A stretch of DNA of 64,000 nucleotides from Membranipora membranacea (Eukaryota > Bryozoa > Gymnolaemata > Cheilostomatida > Membraniporidae): NCBI GenBank assembly GCA_914767715.1, contig OU612071.1, forward strand, positions 26,035,681 to 26,099,680, read 5' to 3'. The notes beneath the pieces were generated by a model. The model was not told where the DNA came from, did no database searches, and worked only from the letters and a program-made list of their open reading frames with translations. Made by a program: the position numbers and the translations under genes. Below, one piece after another: positions 44,970-57,899 of this stretch (positions are counted from its first letter, which is position 1; each line of letters opens with the position of its first letter).

Positions 44970-46060
44970 CCTCAAACTTTCAAACCAGCGATGTAATTCT
45001 TGCAGTGTCATAACACACAAGGTTCTTATTCTGGGATATGTGGTAACACCTTAGTAATAGTATAGAAATTATTGATACGATGAAAATTTTGAGCATGACG
45101 TCCACATGTAGCATTTTGTGTTCCTAATATTTTTCACTTCTTGTCTCGAAGGGAGAACGCTTTTTGTATTGGGGACTTGATATAGATCTTATAATCCAAC
45201 AACCTCAAATGTGGAGACTTTACGAACCCATCATTTTTGATGTTGGACAATCACTAGTTGATGACAAAGAATCGTTCATTTCAGATGTTTTTCTATAATT
45301 GATCGGTAGATATCATCGGAATACATGTATTTATATTTTCATATGCTTTAGAAAACAGATCAGTGTAGAAATTATTAAGAAAGCATAATATGTAATATTA
45401 ACTTGGAAAGAACAGCATAGAACTATACAGTCTCATTCATTTGTCCCGTTTTTGCAGGTAGCTATGGCTACCATGTCAGGTAGGCAAGGTCACTACCTCT
45501 TGACTTGACAGGAGTGTCAAAACTCTATAAATAAACAAAATCATTTGCATTTATAAACAGTAAAAAGTAAGTTGTTGCATCAGACAATCATAAATAAGCA
45601 ATTTGATTAAGAATGAGAAGAATTTATTATGAGGTTTTCCTACAATACGAATTTAAACCATATTCGAATGTTATACTCATCCAGTCATTGTTCCATGTTG
45701 TATACCAGTTTCTGACACTATCTTTAAGTTTCCACTATGAGGCATATAAATTTCTTAATCTGAGAAAGGCTCACGCCAATAAGCCTTGTCTTCTAAGACA
45801 TTGGCAGTCGACGAATCTGACTGCCCTACTTCTTCTTCTGTTGTCTTCATCTTGATGAGGAAATGAATATAAATAAATAAAGAAAGTATATATCCAATTA
45901 GATTTCATGAACAAAAATGAAATCTTGAGTAATGTATTTATGGTTTTCAAAGTGCAAGTGATAAACAAACAGTTACAACTGATTCTAGGAACAGAAGATT
46001 TGGGTGAATGTAAGAAATGATAGACAGATTAGAAACATCATGATTCAAACTTACTGTTAT
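44970..46060. other. Stretch without a supported gene
   Basis: AT-rich. The 80-codon plus frame at 45613-45855 and the minus frame at 45771-45968 show no recognisable domain or splice support. Confidence 0.45.
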
Positions 46061-46072
46061 AAAGTCTACCCA

Positions 46073-46073
<1 letters not shown>

Positions 46074-46125
<52 letters not shown>

Positions 46126-46160
46126 TGTTGTTGTTGCTTTTGCTTTTGTTGTTGTCTCTG
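46074..46160. repeat. (GTT)n trinucleotide microsatellite
   Basis: About 17 uninterrupted gtt triplets, then interrupted ones. In frame it reads poly-Cys or poly-Val, which is meaningless as protein here. Confidence 0.95.
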
Positions 46161-46716
46161 TTCAGCGTACAACTTCGAGTGAGGTGTGAGACTTTCTCTT
46201 CTCATTTCATAGTTTGTTTAGATATGTGTCATTAGAACATGTCATAAACGCATATTTTCATAGTGGTATCAATATACGTATTTTTTTGTCAATAAAAGAA
46301 TCATGCTGGGATTTTTTTTGATGCAGGTACAGGAAAAATAACTAAAACAGGTTCAGTAGAAAAAGAAATAATAAAAAGTAATAAAATGAAAGGTGCTTTG
46401 ATAGTAGTCGTGAAATGACGGGCACGGAGAGGAATATGAATCATGAATGGGTTGAATTTAACTGAGTATGGTTAACATTTGCTGTTGTACCATGAGCCTT
46501 TTTTAAAGCAAATATATTCTTCTAAGAATATATTATGGTTTGTGTCGGAATCAATGCAGGAATATCCTTGTCTAAATCCACAATGAAATTTGTGAAGAAA
46601 TTTGGTTGAACCTTTGAATTTGAGAAATCTCATGTTTTTTGGCACGGTGTAGTTTGGGAATGTATCATCTGTACACCAAACTTTGATCTGAATCACATAA
46701 ACTGTTTTTCCTTTCA

Positions 46717-46845
46717 TGTTACTAACATTGGAGAAGAAAAAAACTGTAAAAGAGCAAAAAGAAAAACTCAACATTGATACTGATGAGCAATCCTAACAAT
46801 ACAACTGGTTTGTGAGAAAATGATTATATATTTTTTCATAGTTAT
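46717..46845 (+). repeat. Dispersed ~130-bp repeat, partner of 32.69 kb
   Basis: It carries the same ordered blocks as 32690-32820, including 'gatactgatgagcaatccta'. The 100-codon minus frame beginning inside it (46774-46472) is unrecognised. Confidence 0.75.
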
Positions 46846-46964
46846 GAGGTCTAATATACACTAGATGAAAAATCTTTTGGTTTTGCTTGTAGATTGGTTA
46901 TAAAAGCTCTTGTCCATTTATATAGTATCGATACCCTGTGAAACCGTGTGAGAGACCTTAATGC

Positions 46965-47100
46965 TGGTTGATTTTTCTGTTCCAAGTATCAGTACAGGTC
47001 TACGGATTTCATGGGGCACAGGAGCATTTGAGGTCGGATGATCTTCCTGACACCACCGTGACCCGCCAGGAATCGAACACAACACCTATAGTATAGATTG
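46965..47100 (-). mobile_element. SINE-like fragment with B-box
   Basis: The minus strand reads 'gtgttcgattcctggcggg' (B-box style) followed by 'tcacggtggtgtcaggaag' and 'cctgtgccccatgaaatcc', a body typical of tRNA-derived SINEs in layout. The A-box half is not seen. Confidence 0.45.
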
Positions 47101-47399
47101 GTTACAGTTTTCACCAATAACATGTCAGTGATACTTGTGTACTTGTGTCAATGATAATATATCATGTGCTTAGATCAAAGCAATGTAGGATTGGTGTACT
47201 GTTAAAAAGTGAGTTGAAAAGGGATGACGAAGGGTAAATTTAATTCAAAGTACCATCTGAACTCTTAATATGTAAAATGATTCCGAGAATTATGTTCAGA
47301 CATAGGCCATGAGTGCAGGATGTAACCTCAGTTTCAGTTCCAAAAGCCTTCTCTGGTAGGACAGTATAACAATAACCTCAATGTTGTCAGGTCTACTGT

Positions 47400-49605
47400 C
47401 AGGCTCTCCCACTTACAGTACACAAGTTGATGATTTTTAATCAAGCTTATATGGGGCACCAATGACACAAATGTCATTTACATATCAATTTGCCATGCAG
47501 TTTACGCCACAAGTGTATTTTCTTGCTTACAAAATGTTTTTAACAGAACTCTAGGCAACCTATGTTTCTTACTTTGACAATTTACTCAAATTAAGCTGAT
47601 ATTACATGTTGTAAAGCTTGAGAGATGGAAACGCCGAAAAAACAAGAAAAATGGTCTCTCTAGAGCTCACATTTGTATACCCTGCTTTCTCCTTGCAAGT
47701 TGAATCGCTAGTAATACTATATCTCCAAAAGGGTGGTAGGTATGAAAGTCTGCTGTGAGCTCAATTTTCATGGTACACCTGTTAGATGGCTGGTGAAATC
47801 AATATTAAGCTTTGCAAATTTTCCTTTGTAGCACTCATTTCTGGTTCACTAAAGTTTCAATTAATTTTACAGTAGGCACATGTACTGGAGAAAAAAACTA
47901 AGAGCTCAGAGACTCAGAGCATTAAAAATCCCTAAGTTAAGGTTCACTGGTGATATGCTCTACAAACTTAGGCATCAATAATGGTCCCCTGAAATGAAGG
48001 CTATATTCTGCTCTTTAATGCTAGCCTCACCAATTAACATTTAATCCAATGATTTCCCAACTCAAGTGAACACCAATTATGCTGGGATGGTACAAATTTA
48101 TATCAAATCAGTCCTCTGTGGCAAATTTTCAGTTTTTTCTGCTCATCAATCTCTTTCAAAATTGTAGTATTCAACAAAATTGCCTCAGCTGCTGTTTTCA
48201 GTTCAAACAAATTTCATCAGTCATGAAAGGATTGGATGATAAAAACTCATGTAAACCACGCCTTTGTCATATTGATATCCCAGCATCGAGCATCCGGCAG
48301 CCATAATAGGTGAGATGTAATCTTGGTGTACTCTCACTCTCAAAAGAAATTATGCCCATTCGTCTTTCCAACATGTTTTCGCAGAAATAGATGGATAAAA
48401 AGTGAAGGAGGATATTGAGGATTGACCAATTAGCCCAGAAGTGTTGAGTGAAACACCCTGGAGAGAAGCATGTCGGTACCATGGTAATGAACCAGAAACG
48501 CTTGCTACACAAGGAAATTAGCAAAGCTCAACATTGATTAAACCAGCTTATGTGATGTGTGTACCATGAAAACCATGGTCACGGTTGACCTGAATACCTA
48601 TCACCCTTTGGGTGTCACTTTTGTAACCGTGACTTGCAATGAGGAAGCAGGGCGTAAAACGTTGGGACCAATCTGCTGCAGCCTTTTCCTCTCAAAGTTT
48701 TATGCATTTCAATCAAAGAGACTTAACAGCATGTAAAATCAGACAATGATGGTACATTCTCAAAGTAAGAAGCTTGAGGTTTTAGTTGTAGAAAACATTT
48801 TTGCCAGTAGCAATGGACTTTGAGACCAGTTTCTCAGGCTCATCAAAAGTTATTGTATTGGAGAAAGGAAACTTGTGGCACACACTGCCTGGCCAATTCA
48901 ACAATTTAATTTTATAATTTAGTATGCGTCATGGTTAGGCATCATAAGCTTAATGCAAAACCATCAGACTGTGTAATTTAATCGTAAAAGACGGACAGTG
49001 AAGCTGACATTATAAGGTTAGCTGGTATCTGTCCTGCCAGGCTTGTAGCTGAAAATAAGGCTATGGCATGGCCTTTGTTTTGGACTCAGACATAATTCTG
49101 GGAATAGTATTACATTTATTTGGAGCCAATAAAAACGGGGTTCTGATGGTACTAATTTGATTAAAATATGCCTTTGTCATCTGCTTTCAACTCATTATTT
49201 TAACTGATCATTAATCCTTCATTTCTTTGATCTAAGCAGATGCTATGTAATCACTCGTAATACGAACCTAACACCAATATATAGTTAGGCGAAACTATAA
49301 TCAATCTACAAGCAAAACCAGGCAAGTCTTTCATCAAGTAACTGTTATATGTCCTATGTTTCATATAAGTTCTTCTCGAGTAAATAAATGTGATATTTGA
49401 CTCTGTGTGCATTCTGAGACTCAAACTTGTTTCTTACGGATAATTTGCTTGAACTTTTCAGACTCAGTTGGCACAAATCATCAAAGTAGATTCGGTAGCA
49501 CGATACGTATATGGAGATTTTTATTGGTACCGTGTTGGATACTCTGTTCTCATTATCAAGAATTCCCGGTTACTAGGCAGTGTGTATGTGACGGTTGAAG
49601 TCCAA
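47400..49605. repeat. Copy 2 of the complex repeat family
   Basis: It follows the order of the 39-41 kb copy (47408-48560), then adds the module 'gagaccag' ... 'ctggccaattcaa' ... 'gtagctgaaaataaggctat' (49044) and a 3' tail to 49600 that is nearly identical to 57100-57640. 48370-48570 matches 41250-41430 ('gcccagaa', 'gttgagtgaaacaccctgg'). Confidence 0.88.
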
Positions 49606-49639
49606 ACGTTCAGGTTGGAAAATGGAATTGTTAGAAAAC

Positions 49640-50030
49640 CTTGACGTGGAAAAATGCAGGAGTGGAAAGTCATCTAGGTGGATGGGGGAATGGCTTGGTG
49701 GGAAATAATCCTGGTCGGTTAAGCGCATAATGGGATAATGGGAGGTGGGAAAATAGCTTGTTGGAAAAATGTCAATGGGAAAATTGGCCGAATGCAATAA
49801 TCTTGGCAACTGACACCTATTTCATTTATTTTTTTTTTGCAAATTTCCAAACTCAAACAATGAGTTTTTGATTTCATATACTCTATATGGATTTAGCTCG
49901 GTTGCAAACCGACTTGAAGCATCTAATTTATACTGCTTAGTTTTTTACAGAAACACTGAGGTGAACAACCGCATGTGTGAGGAGTTTGTGAGATTATTTG
50001 CATGACAAGACATATTTGTTATTTGTAATG
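49640..50030. other. Purine-rich stretch, no gene seen
   Basis: 49640-49800 is G/A-rich with loose 'ggtggga'/'gggaaaat' motifs. The rest is plain AT-rich sequence downstream of the lectin gene. Confidence 0.45.
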
Positions 50031-50034
50031 AATA

Positions 50035-50040
50035 TTTATT
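50035..50040 (-). terminator. Polyadenylation signal of the lectin gene
   Basis: Minus-strand AATAAA about 108 bases past the lectin stop codon. Confidence 0.5.
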
Positions 50041-50147
50041 ACAGTTCTTTCAACGATACATCAAAATACGAAGATAATAGAACAATATTCATATCTTCAA
50101 GTTCTTGTTTGATGTTTGACCATATGTTAGGTATGGAGCTAAATTGC

Positions 50148-51410
50148 TCACATCTCACAAATGGAAGGCAACTCCAATGAACATACAGAAGCATTCCATT
50201 TATAAGAGCCATAATGGTTGATAGCAAGACAATCTTCACGTGCTGTCGCATGATTTCGTTCTCCCTCTTCCCATCCAGTATGAGAGTTAATTTTCCTTTT
50301 GAGATGACCATCCCATATCCACATTCCGTAAAAGGAGTTACCACCAATCCATGTGTGGTCAGGGTTGGAAGGTTCTGGAATAGAAACAATAAGTTGATTA
50401 AAGGATATTGTACAGTTAATACTAGTTTGTTGAAACTAAATATGGAGAAAAGAACCTAAACAAGGTGGCTGGGGTTCTATCAAGTTATCAGCATCAAACT
50501 TTATTAACATCCATTGAAATCACCCAAGGAGGTCAGAAAGAAATTTTCGTAAATAGAATTTTTCAGATTTTGTTGGCTACCCTCTGGAGAAATGTGAGAC
50601 AGATTGTCTGTTCTTTTGAAGAATCACCAGTTTCGATGTTGCTATTGGTAACATAAGAGGCTGATGTTACAGGCTTCAAAAGAAAACTATTAACTTTAAT
50701 TTGACACGAATCATATTCTCTTTGAACTCATCTTGGTTAAACATTTGAAATGAGTATATAATGTGCACAGTTTTCACAAAAATTGGATTGACATTGTATA
50801 TTATATCTTAGTTTGCAACTTACTATCTTGGTACACAATCCTTTGCAGAAAGATGTTCTTAGCTTCTAACTCAGCAGTGGCTAGCTCTCCACCCAATTCA
50901 CGGCAGGCTTTTTGTGCATCTTCATAGTTCAGTAAGTTTGTATTGTACTGCATACATGTATCTGACTGTATATAGTGGTACAATCACTCCGGGCAACGGG
51001 CCGCAGTGCATAGACCTGTAATTGACACTATGAGGGTAAGCTGTACAATTTGGCTTAGAAAAAAAGGTATGTTTACCAACTATAAGATGCATCAATTTTG
51101 TTTTCATCAGTTATACCATATAATTTCGAATTTGGGACTGCTTCACGTTGTTGAGAAGATGTGAATGAATTTACGTGACAACAGAATGCCGTTGAAACAA
51201 CTTGATTCCATGAAAGGTAATACTCCATTCATTTTGGTTGACAAAAAATGAAATCAATAATCATAATGTTAGGAATATTTTACAAGCAGCAATAAACTTA
51301 TGCAGTGGATGTTATCTGATCATATTCAGATTGAAAATTACACAAGACAACTTACCTGTGAAAGAAATGGCTGTAACGGCAACAAACAGAGTAACTCCGA
51401 TGGAATTCAT
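50148..51410 (-). pseudogene. C-type lectin gene, three exons, with a nonsense codon
   Basis: Exons 51356-51410, 50824-51015 and 50148-50374 join in phase 1 at both introns with consensus sites and give 158 codons. Exon 1 is a signal peptide (MNSIGVTLFVAVTAISFT). Exon 2 holds 'DTCMQYNTNLLNYEDAQKAC', 'RELGGELATAELEAKNIFL', the usual long-loop start of the domain. Exon 3 holds 'DHTWIGGNSFYGMWIWDG', 'GWEEGERNHATAREDCLAIN', 'YKWNASVCSLELPSICEM', then TGA. Fold residues are kept, but the Ca-site motifs EPN and WND read ERN and WNA, so classical sugar binding is doubtful. Codon 29 is TGA (50984-50986) where the family has Gly before the Trp of 'GWYHY'. A cryptic acceptor placing exon 2 at 50961 would skip the stop in frame. 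TATA at 51474-51480, AATAAA at 50035-50040. Confidence 0.82.
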
Positions 51411-51473
51411 GATCAACAAACTGTTAACTTGTAACTGTTATCTCATAGTGTAGGAATACACAACAACCTACAC

Positions 51474-51480
51474 TTTTATA
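51474..51480 (-). promoter_or_regulatory. TATA box of the left lectin copy
   Basis: The minus strand reads gcagtataaaagtg, placing TATAAAA 64-70 bases upstream of the ATG. The matching site in the right copy (58151-58158) reads gcagtaaaagg and has lost the TA step, which supports this as the ancestral promoter element. Confidence 0.6.
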
Positions 51481-51740
51481 CTGCATTTGTGGCCGAAGTA
51501 CTATCAGCCTAGTTCTGATTGGTTGGCTGACTAGTTGAATGATTGATTGAATGCTCGGCTCCGCCTTTCAGTTCCAAATATTCAATTACACTGCTCTGGT
51601 TAATAGATTATCACTCGCTGTTAGCAGGTGGTTGAGGAGGAATCAATGTGTTGTCATTTGTGGGCATCTGTTAATGATCACGCTGTCAATAACATTCCCA
51701 TGCACCCATGCAACTTCACTGTGGTAAATTAGCAAACAGT

Positions 51741-54700
51741 GTAGCTGAAAATAAGGCTATGGCATGTCCTTTGTTTTGGACTCACACACAATTAATAGTT
51801 GGAAAAGTTGATAAATATCCCAAACTCAGATACTGCTAACTGGGAAAGTTTTCATTATATAGCATGAGGTTATAATATCATCTCTTAGCTATGCTAGTCA
51901 TCCTTTGCATTTGGAAATGTTTAATGACAAACTGGCTGAAGGTTTTCAGCTTTCTTCATTGGGTCTTGCAACCACCATAAAAATTAAATTTGAATTAAGG
52001 CGTTTCCACTATGTTGAATTAGGAAATTAGTCATCTATCCATATAATAAAACTTCAAACTATACCAAACATATCATTCATGTGGTGGCTAAGGGTGTCTT
52101 GTCCAGAGCTGCTTTACTTTCAGTCGTTGTAGGAAGCATAGTTACATCCCTTAATGGGATATTTTGATTCTAAATCGAGCAAACATAGTAGAGTACCCTG
52201 AGATGTCACATACACACTGACTAATCGATGGGAAGCCTTGAGTTAGCATCATACTCTAAGTTATGTCTGAGTTGAGCACCATGTTATGCTCATTACTCTA
52301 ATGGCTCACATCGCTCATAACTGTCAAGGCTACTAAGTTCATAGGCTTCTCATATTTATAGAATTTACCTAACGCTGTTTGAAGAATTTTGGCCCGATCA
52401 TAACCGACCAAAATCAAGAAAAAAAAAACTCTTATACCTCACAACACTGGGCTAACATCTATTTAGACGAAGCAAGAGCACTTAAATGAGCCCACACAGG
52501 CATCGTCCATGACTTTAAGGTTTCGAGGTTATAAGTTTCTCACTTTGACAATTTACTAAACATTATCTGATATTACATGCTGAAAAGTTTTAGGGATAGA
52601 GAGGCAGAATATGATGAGACAAAAGAGGTCTCTATGGAGCTCACATTTGTATGATCTGCTTCCGACTAGCAAGCCGAATCACAAGTCATAGTGGAACTTT
52701 AAAATAGCGGTAGGTATGCAGGTCCAACGTGACTATAATTATCATGGTACACCTGTTAGATGGCTGGTGATATCAATATTATCTTTTTCGAATTTCCCTG
52801 TGTAGCACTCGATCTGTTTCATTAAAGTTCCAATTAGTTTTAGAGAAGATTCAGGGAAAAAGACTAAGACTTAGAACATTTATGATTCCCAATTTGAGGT
52901 TGACTGGTGATATGCTCTACAACCTTAGGTATCAAATGGTCCTCTGAAACAAGGGCTATATTTTGCACTTTTGTACCATCCTCACCATCACATTTCATTT
53001 CCAATATTTTCTATTTCAAGTGAACACCGAGCATATGGGGATGGTACAAAAATCAATGAAATCAAGCCTTTGTTGCCAATTTTCTCCTTTTTTTGCTCAT
53101 TAATTACTTTAAAATGTTTGTATTCAACAGAATTGCCGCAGCTGGTGTTTTCAGATCAAACAAATTTCATCAGTCATGAAAGGGTTGGATGGTACAAAAT
53201 CATATAAATCATGCCTTTGTCATATCAATATCCAAGCATCGAGCATTATGCAGCCATAATAGGTGAGATGTAATTTTGGTCTATGGCAATGCACTTTGAG
53301 ACCAGTTGTCTATAGTTATCTAGTTTGTTCTTGAGTTGGCTCATCAAAAAATACTATATGGGGGAAAGGAAACTTGTGGCGCACACTGCCTGGCCAATTC
53401 AATAATTCAATTTCGCATTTTAGTATACGTCATGGTTAGGCATCATAAGCTTGATGCAAAACCATCAGGATGTGTAATTTAATCGAAAAAGACTGACAGT
53501 GAAGCTGACATTAAAAGGTTAGCTGGTATCTGTCCTACCAGAGAAGGCTTGTAGCTGAAAATAAGGCTATGGCATATCCTTTGTTTTGGACTCACACAAA
53601 ATTAATAGTTTGAAAAGTTGATAAAAATCCCTAACTCAGATACTGCTAACTTGGAAAGTTTTCATTATATAGCATGAGGTTATAATATCATCTCTTAGCT
53701 ATGCTGGTCAACCTTTGCATTTGGAAATGTTTAATGACAAACTGGCTGCAGGTTTTCAGCTTTCTTCATTGGGTCTTGCAACCACCATAAAAATTAAATT
53801 TGAATTAAGGCGTTTCCACTATGTTGAATTAGGAAATTAGTCATCTATCCATATAATAAAACTTCAAACTATACCAAACATATCATTCATGTGGTGGCTA
53901 AGGGTGTCTTGTCCAGAGCTGGTTTACTTTCAGTCGTTGTAGGAAGCATAGTTACATCCCTTAATGGGATATTTTGATTCTAAATCGAGCAAACATAGTA
54001 GAGTACCCTAAGATGTTCACCTGTCACATACACACTGACTAATCGATGGGAAGCCTTGAGTTAGCATCATACTCTAAGTTATGTCTAAGTTGAGCATCAT
54101 CTTATGCTCATTACTCTAATAGCTCAGATCGCTCATAACTGTCAAGGCTACTAAGTTCATAGGCTTCTCATATTTATAGAATTTACCTAACGCTGTTTGA
54201 AGATTTTTGGTCCGATCATAACCGACCAAAATCAAGAAAAAAAAACTCTTATACCTCACAACACTGGCTAACATCTATTTAGACGAAGCAAGAGCACTTA
54301 AATGAGCCCACACAGGCATCGTCTATGACTTTAAGGTTTCCAGGTTATAAGTTTCTCACTTTGACAATTTACTAAACATTATCTGATATTACATGCTGAA
54401 AAGTTTTAGGGATAGAAAGGCAGAATATGATGAGACAAAAGAGGTGTCTATGGAGCTCACATTTGTATGATCTGCTTCCGGCTAGCAAGCCGAATCACAA
54501 GTCATAGTGGAACTCTAATATAGTGGTAGGTATGCAGGTCCAACGTGACAAAAATTATCATGGTACACCTGTTAGATGGCTGGTGATATCACTATTATCT
54601 TTTTCAAATTTCCCTGTGTAGCACTCAATCTGTTTCATTAAAGTCCCAATTAGTTTTAGAGTAGATTCAGGGAATAAGACTAAGAGTTAGAACATTTATG

Positions 54701-57640
54701 ATTCCCAATTTGAGGTTAACTGGTGATATGCTCTACAACCTTAGGTATCAAATGGTCCTCTGAAACAAGGGCTATTTTGCACTTTGTATCATCCTCACAA
54801 TCACATTTTAATTCCAATATTATCTATTTCAAGTGAACACCGAGCATATGGGGATGGTACATAGTTCAATGAAATCAAGCCTTTGTTGCCAATCTTCTCC
54901 TTTTTTTGCTCATTAACTACTTTAAAATGTTTGTATTCAACAGAATTGCCGCAGCTGGTGTTTTCAGATCAAACAAATTTCATCAGTCATGAAAGGGTTG
55001 GAAGGTACCAAATCATGTAAATCATGCCTTTGTCATATCAATATCCAAGCATCGAGCCTCATGCAGCCATAATAGGTAAGATGCAATTTTGGTCTATGGC
55101 AATGCACTTTGAGACCAGTTGTCTATAGTTATCTAGTTTGTTTTTGAGTTGGCTCATCAAAAATTACTATATGGGGGAAAGGAAACTTGTGGCGCAACCT
55201 GCCTGGCCAATTCAATAATTTAATTTCGCAATTTAGTATGCGTCTTGGTTAAGCATCATAAGCTTGATGCAAAACCATCAGGCTGTGTAATTTAATCGAA
55301 AAAGACTGACAGTGAAGCTGACATTAAAAGGTTAGCTGGTATCTGTCCTACCAGAGAAGGCTTGTAGCTGAAAATAAGGCTATGGCATGTCCTTTGTTTT
55401 GGACTCACACATAATTACTAGTTTTAAAAGTTGATACAAATCCCAAACTCAGATACTGCTAACTGGGAAAGTTTTCATTATATGACATGAGGTTATCTCT
55501 TAGCTATGCTGGTCATCCTTTGCATTTGGAAATGTTTGATGACAAACTGGCTGCAGGTTTTCAGCTTTCTTCATTGGGTCTTGCAACCACAGTAAAAATT
55601 AAATTTGAATTAAGGCGTTTCCACTATGTTGAATTAGGAAATTAGTCATCTATCAATACATAAAACTTCAAACTATACCAAACATATCATTCATGTGGTG
55701 GCTAAGGGTGTCTTGTCCAGAGCTGCTTTACTTTCAGTCGTTTTAGGAATCATAGTTACATCCCTTAATTGGATATTTTGATTCTAAATCGAGCAAACAT
55801 AGGAGGGTACCCTGAGACGTTCACCTGTCACATACACACTGACTAATCAATGAGAAGCTTTGAGTTAGCATCACACTGTCAAGGCTACTAAGTTCATAGG
55901 CTTCTCATATTTATAGAATTTACCTAACGCTGTTTGAAGAGTTTTGGTCCGATCATAACCTATCAAAGTCAAGAAAAGAAAAACTCTTATACCTCACAAC
56001 ATTAGGCTAACATCTACTGAGACGAAGCAAGAGCACTTAAATTAGCCCACACAGGCATCGCCCATGACTTTTAGGTTTCCAGGTTATAAGTTTCTCACTT
56101 TGACAATTTACTAAACAATATCTGATATTACATGCTGAAAAGTTTTGGGATAGAGAGGCGGAATATGATGAGACAAAAGAGGTCTCTATGGAGCTCACAT
56201 TTGTATGGTCTGCTTCCGACTAGCGAGCCGAATCACAAGTCATAGTGGAAAATAGTGGTAGGTATGCAGGTCCAACGTGACTATAATTATCATGGTACAC
56301 CTGTTAGATGGCTGGTGATATCAATATTATTCTTTTCAAATTTCCCTGTGTAGCATTCAATCTGTTTCATTGAAGTCCCAATTAGTTTTAGAGTAGATTA
56401 AGGGAATAAGACTAAGAGTTAGAACATTTATGATTGCCAATTTGAGGTTAACTGGTGATATGCTCTACAAACTTAGGTATCAAATGGTCCTCTGAAACAA
56501 GGGCTATGTTTTGCACTTTTGTACCATCCTCACCATCACATTTTAATTCCAATATTTTCTATTTCAAGTGAACACCGAGCATATGGGGATGGTACAAATC
56601 CAATGAAATCAAGCCTTTGTTGCCAATTTTCTCCTTTTTTTGCTCATTAATTACTTTAAAAGGTTTGTATTCAACAAAATTGCCGCAGCTGGTGTTTTTA
56701 GTTCAAACAGATTTCATCAGTCATGAAAGGGTTGAATGGTACAAAGTCATGTAAATCATGCCTTTTTCATATCAATATCCCAGCATCAAGCATCAGGCAG
56801 CCATAATAGGTGAGATGTAATTTTGGTCTATGGCAATGGACTTTGAGACCAGTTGTCTATAGTTATCTAAATTGTTTTTGAGTTGGCTCTCATCAAGTAT
56901 TACTGATAGGGGGAAAGGAAACTTGTGCCGTACACTGCCTGGCCAATTCAATAATTTATTTTCGCATTTTAGTATACGTCATGGTTAGGCATCATAAGCT
57001 TGATGCAAAACAATCAGACTGTGTAATTTAATCGAAAAAGACTGACAGTGAAGCTGACATTATAAGGTTAGCTGGTATCTGTCCTACCAGAGAAGGCTTG
57101 TAGCTGAAAATAAGGCTATGGCATGGCCTGTGTTTTGGACTCACACATAATTCTGGGAATAATATTATTACATTTATTTGGAGCCAATAAAAACCAGGTT
57201 CTGATGGTACTAATTTGATTAAAACATGCCTTTGTCATCTGCTTTCAACTCATTATTTTAACTGACCATTAATCCTACATTTCTTTGATCTAAACAGATG
57301 CTATGCAATCACTCAGAATACGAACCTAACACCAATATATAGTTAGGCAAAACTATAACCATTCTACAAGCAATACCAGGAAAGTTTTTCATCTAGTTAA
57401 CGTTATATGTTCTTCTCAAGTAAATAAATGTGAAATTTGATTATGTGTGCATTCTGAGACTCAAACTTGTTTCTTACGCATAATTTGCCTGGACTGTTCA
57501 GACTCGGTTGGCACAAATCTTCAAAGTCGATTCGGTAGCATGATAGGTAGATGGAGATTTTTATTGGTACCGTGTTCGGTACTCTGTTCTCATTATCAAG
57601 AATTCCTGGTTACTAGGCTGTGTGTATGTGATGGTTGAAG
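51741..57640. repeat. Tandem array of ~1.8-kb units, about 3.3 copies
   Basis: The landmark 'gtagctgaaaataaggctat' stands at 51741, 53551, 55374 and 57100, spacings 1810, 1823 and 1726. Each unit contains 'gcatgaggttat', 'ttgaattaaggcgtttcca', 'ttgtccagagctg', 'tcagtcgttgtaggaa', 'agacgaagcaagagcactta', then the same core as the 39-41 kb repeat and 'gagaccagttgtctatag'. The third unit has a deletion near 55870. The fourth switches at about 57150 to the tail also seen at 49070-49600. Units have no conserved long frame, so the array looks non-coding. Confidence 0.92.
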
Positions 57641-57899
57641 GGTATCGGGGTACACTGATATTATCATTTTAGAATCAGAATGTCACATTTCTCAGATGTC
57701 ATCACGCTCCCTGCCATGACTAATGACTGAAATTGAAGCAGCTGCAGACACTCAATTTACACCACATATATGATATGCTAGGTCAAGTCTGAAGTTTTAT
57801 TACATGGATAGAGGACTTATTTCCTAAATCAATGAAGTGAAATTGCTTTACATCAATTAGAAATAATTTTAATAGTCATTGCAAGGCTGGTGTGTCAAG

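Noticed and set aside
46074-46160. Poly-Cys/Val protein segment
   Set aside because: It is a (GTT)n microsatellite; the frame is accidental.
41192-48524. Conserved protein 'TMVPTCFSPGCFTQHFW' seen in two minus-strand frames
   Set aside because: Both lie in copies of the same nucleotide repeat (41.25 and 48.40 kb). Identity follows from duplication, the flanks of the frames differ, and other copies do not keep the frame.
50039-50389. 116-codon minus-strand open frame over the lectin's last exon
   Set aside because: It is a shadow. The frame that continues from exon 2 in phase 1 gives the WIGG...ICEM lectin end and stops at 50148.
49407-57638. Two 63-codon plus frames with the same 'MHSETQTCFLRIIC' start
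   Set aside because: Same reason: they are matching positions in duplicated repeat tails (49.4 and 57.4 kb), with no splice or promoter support.
51741-57640. CRISPR-like or coding tandem array
   Set aside because: Units are ~1.8 kb without short palindromic repeats, unique spacers or conserved frames, and the context is eukaryotic.
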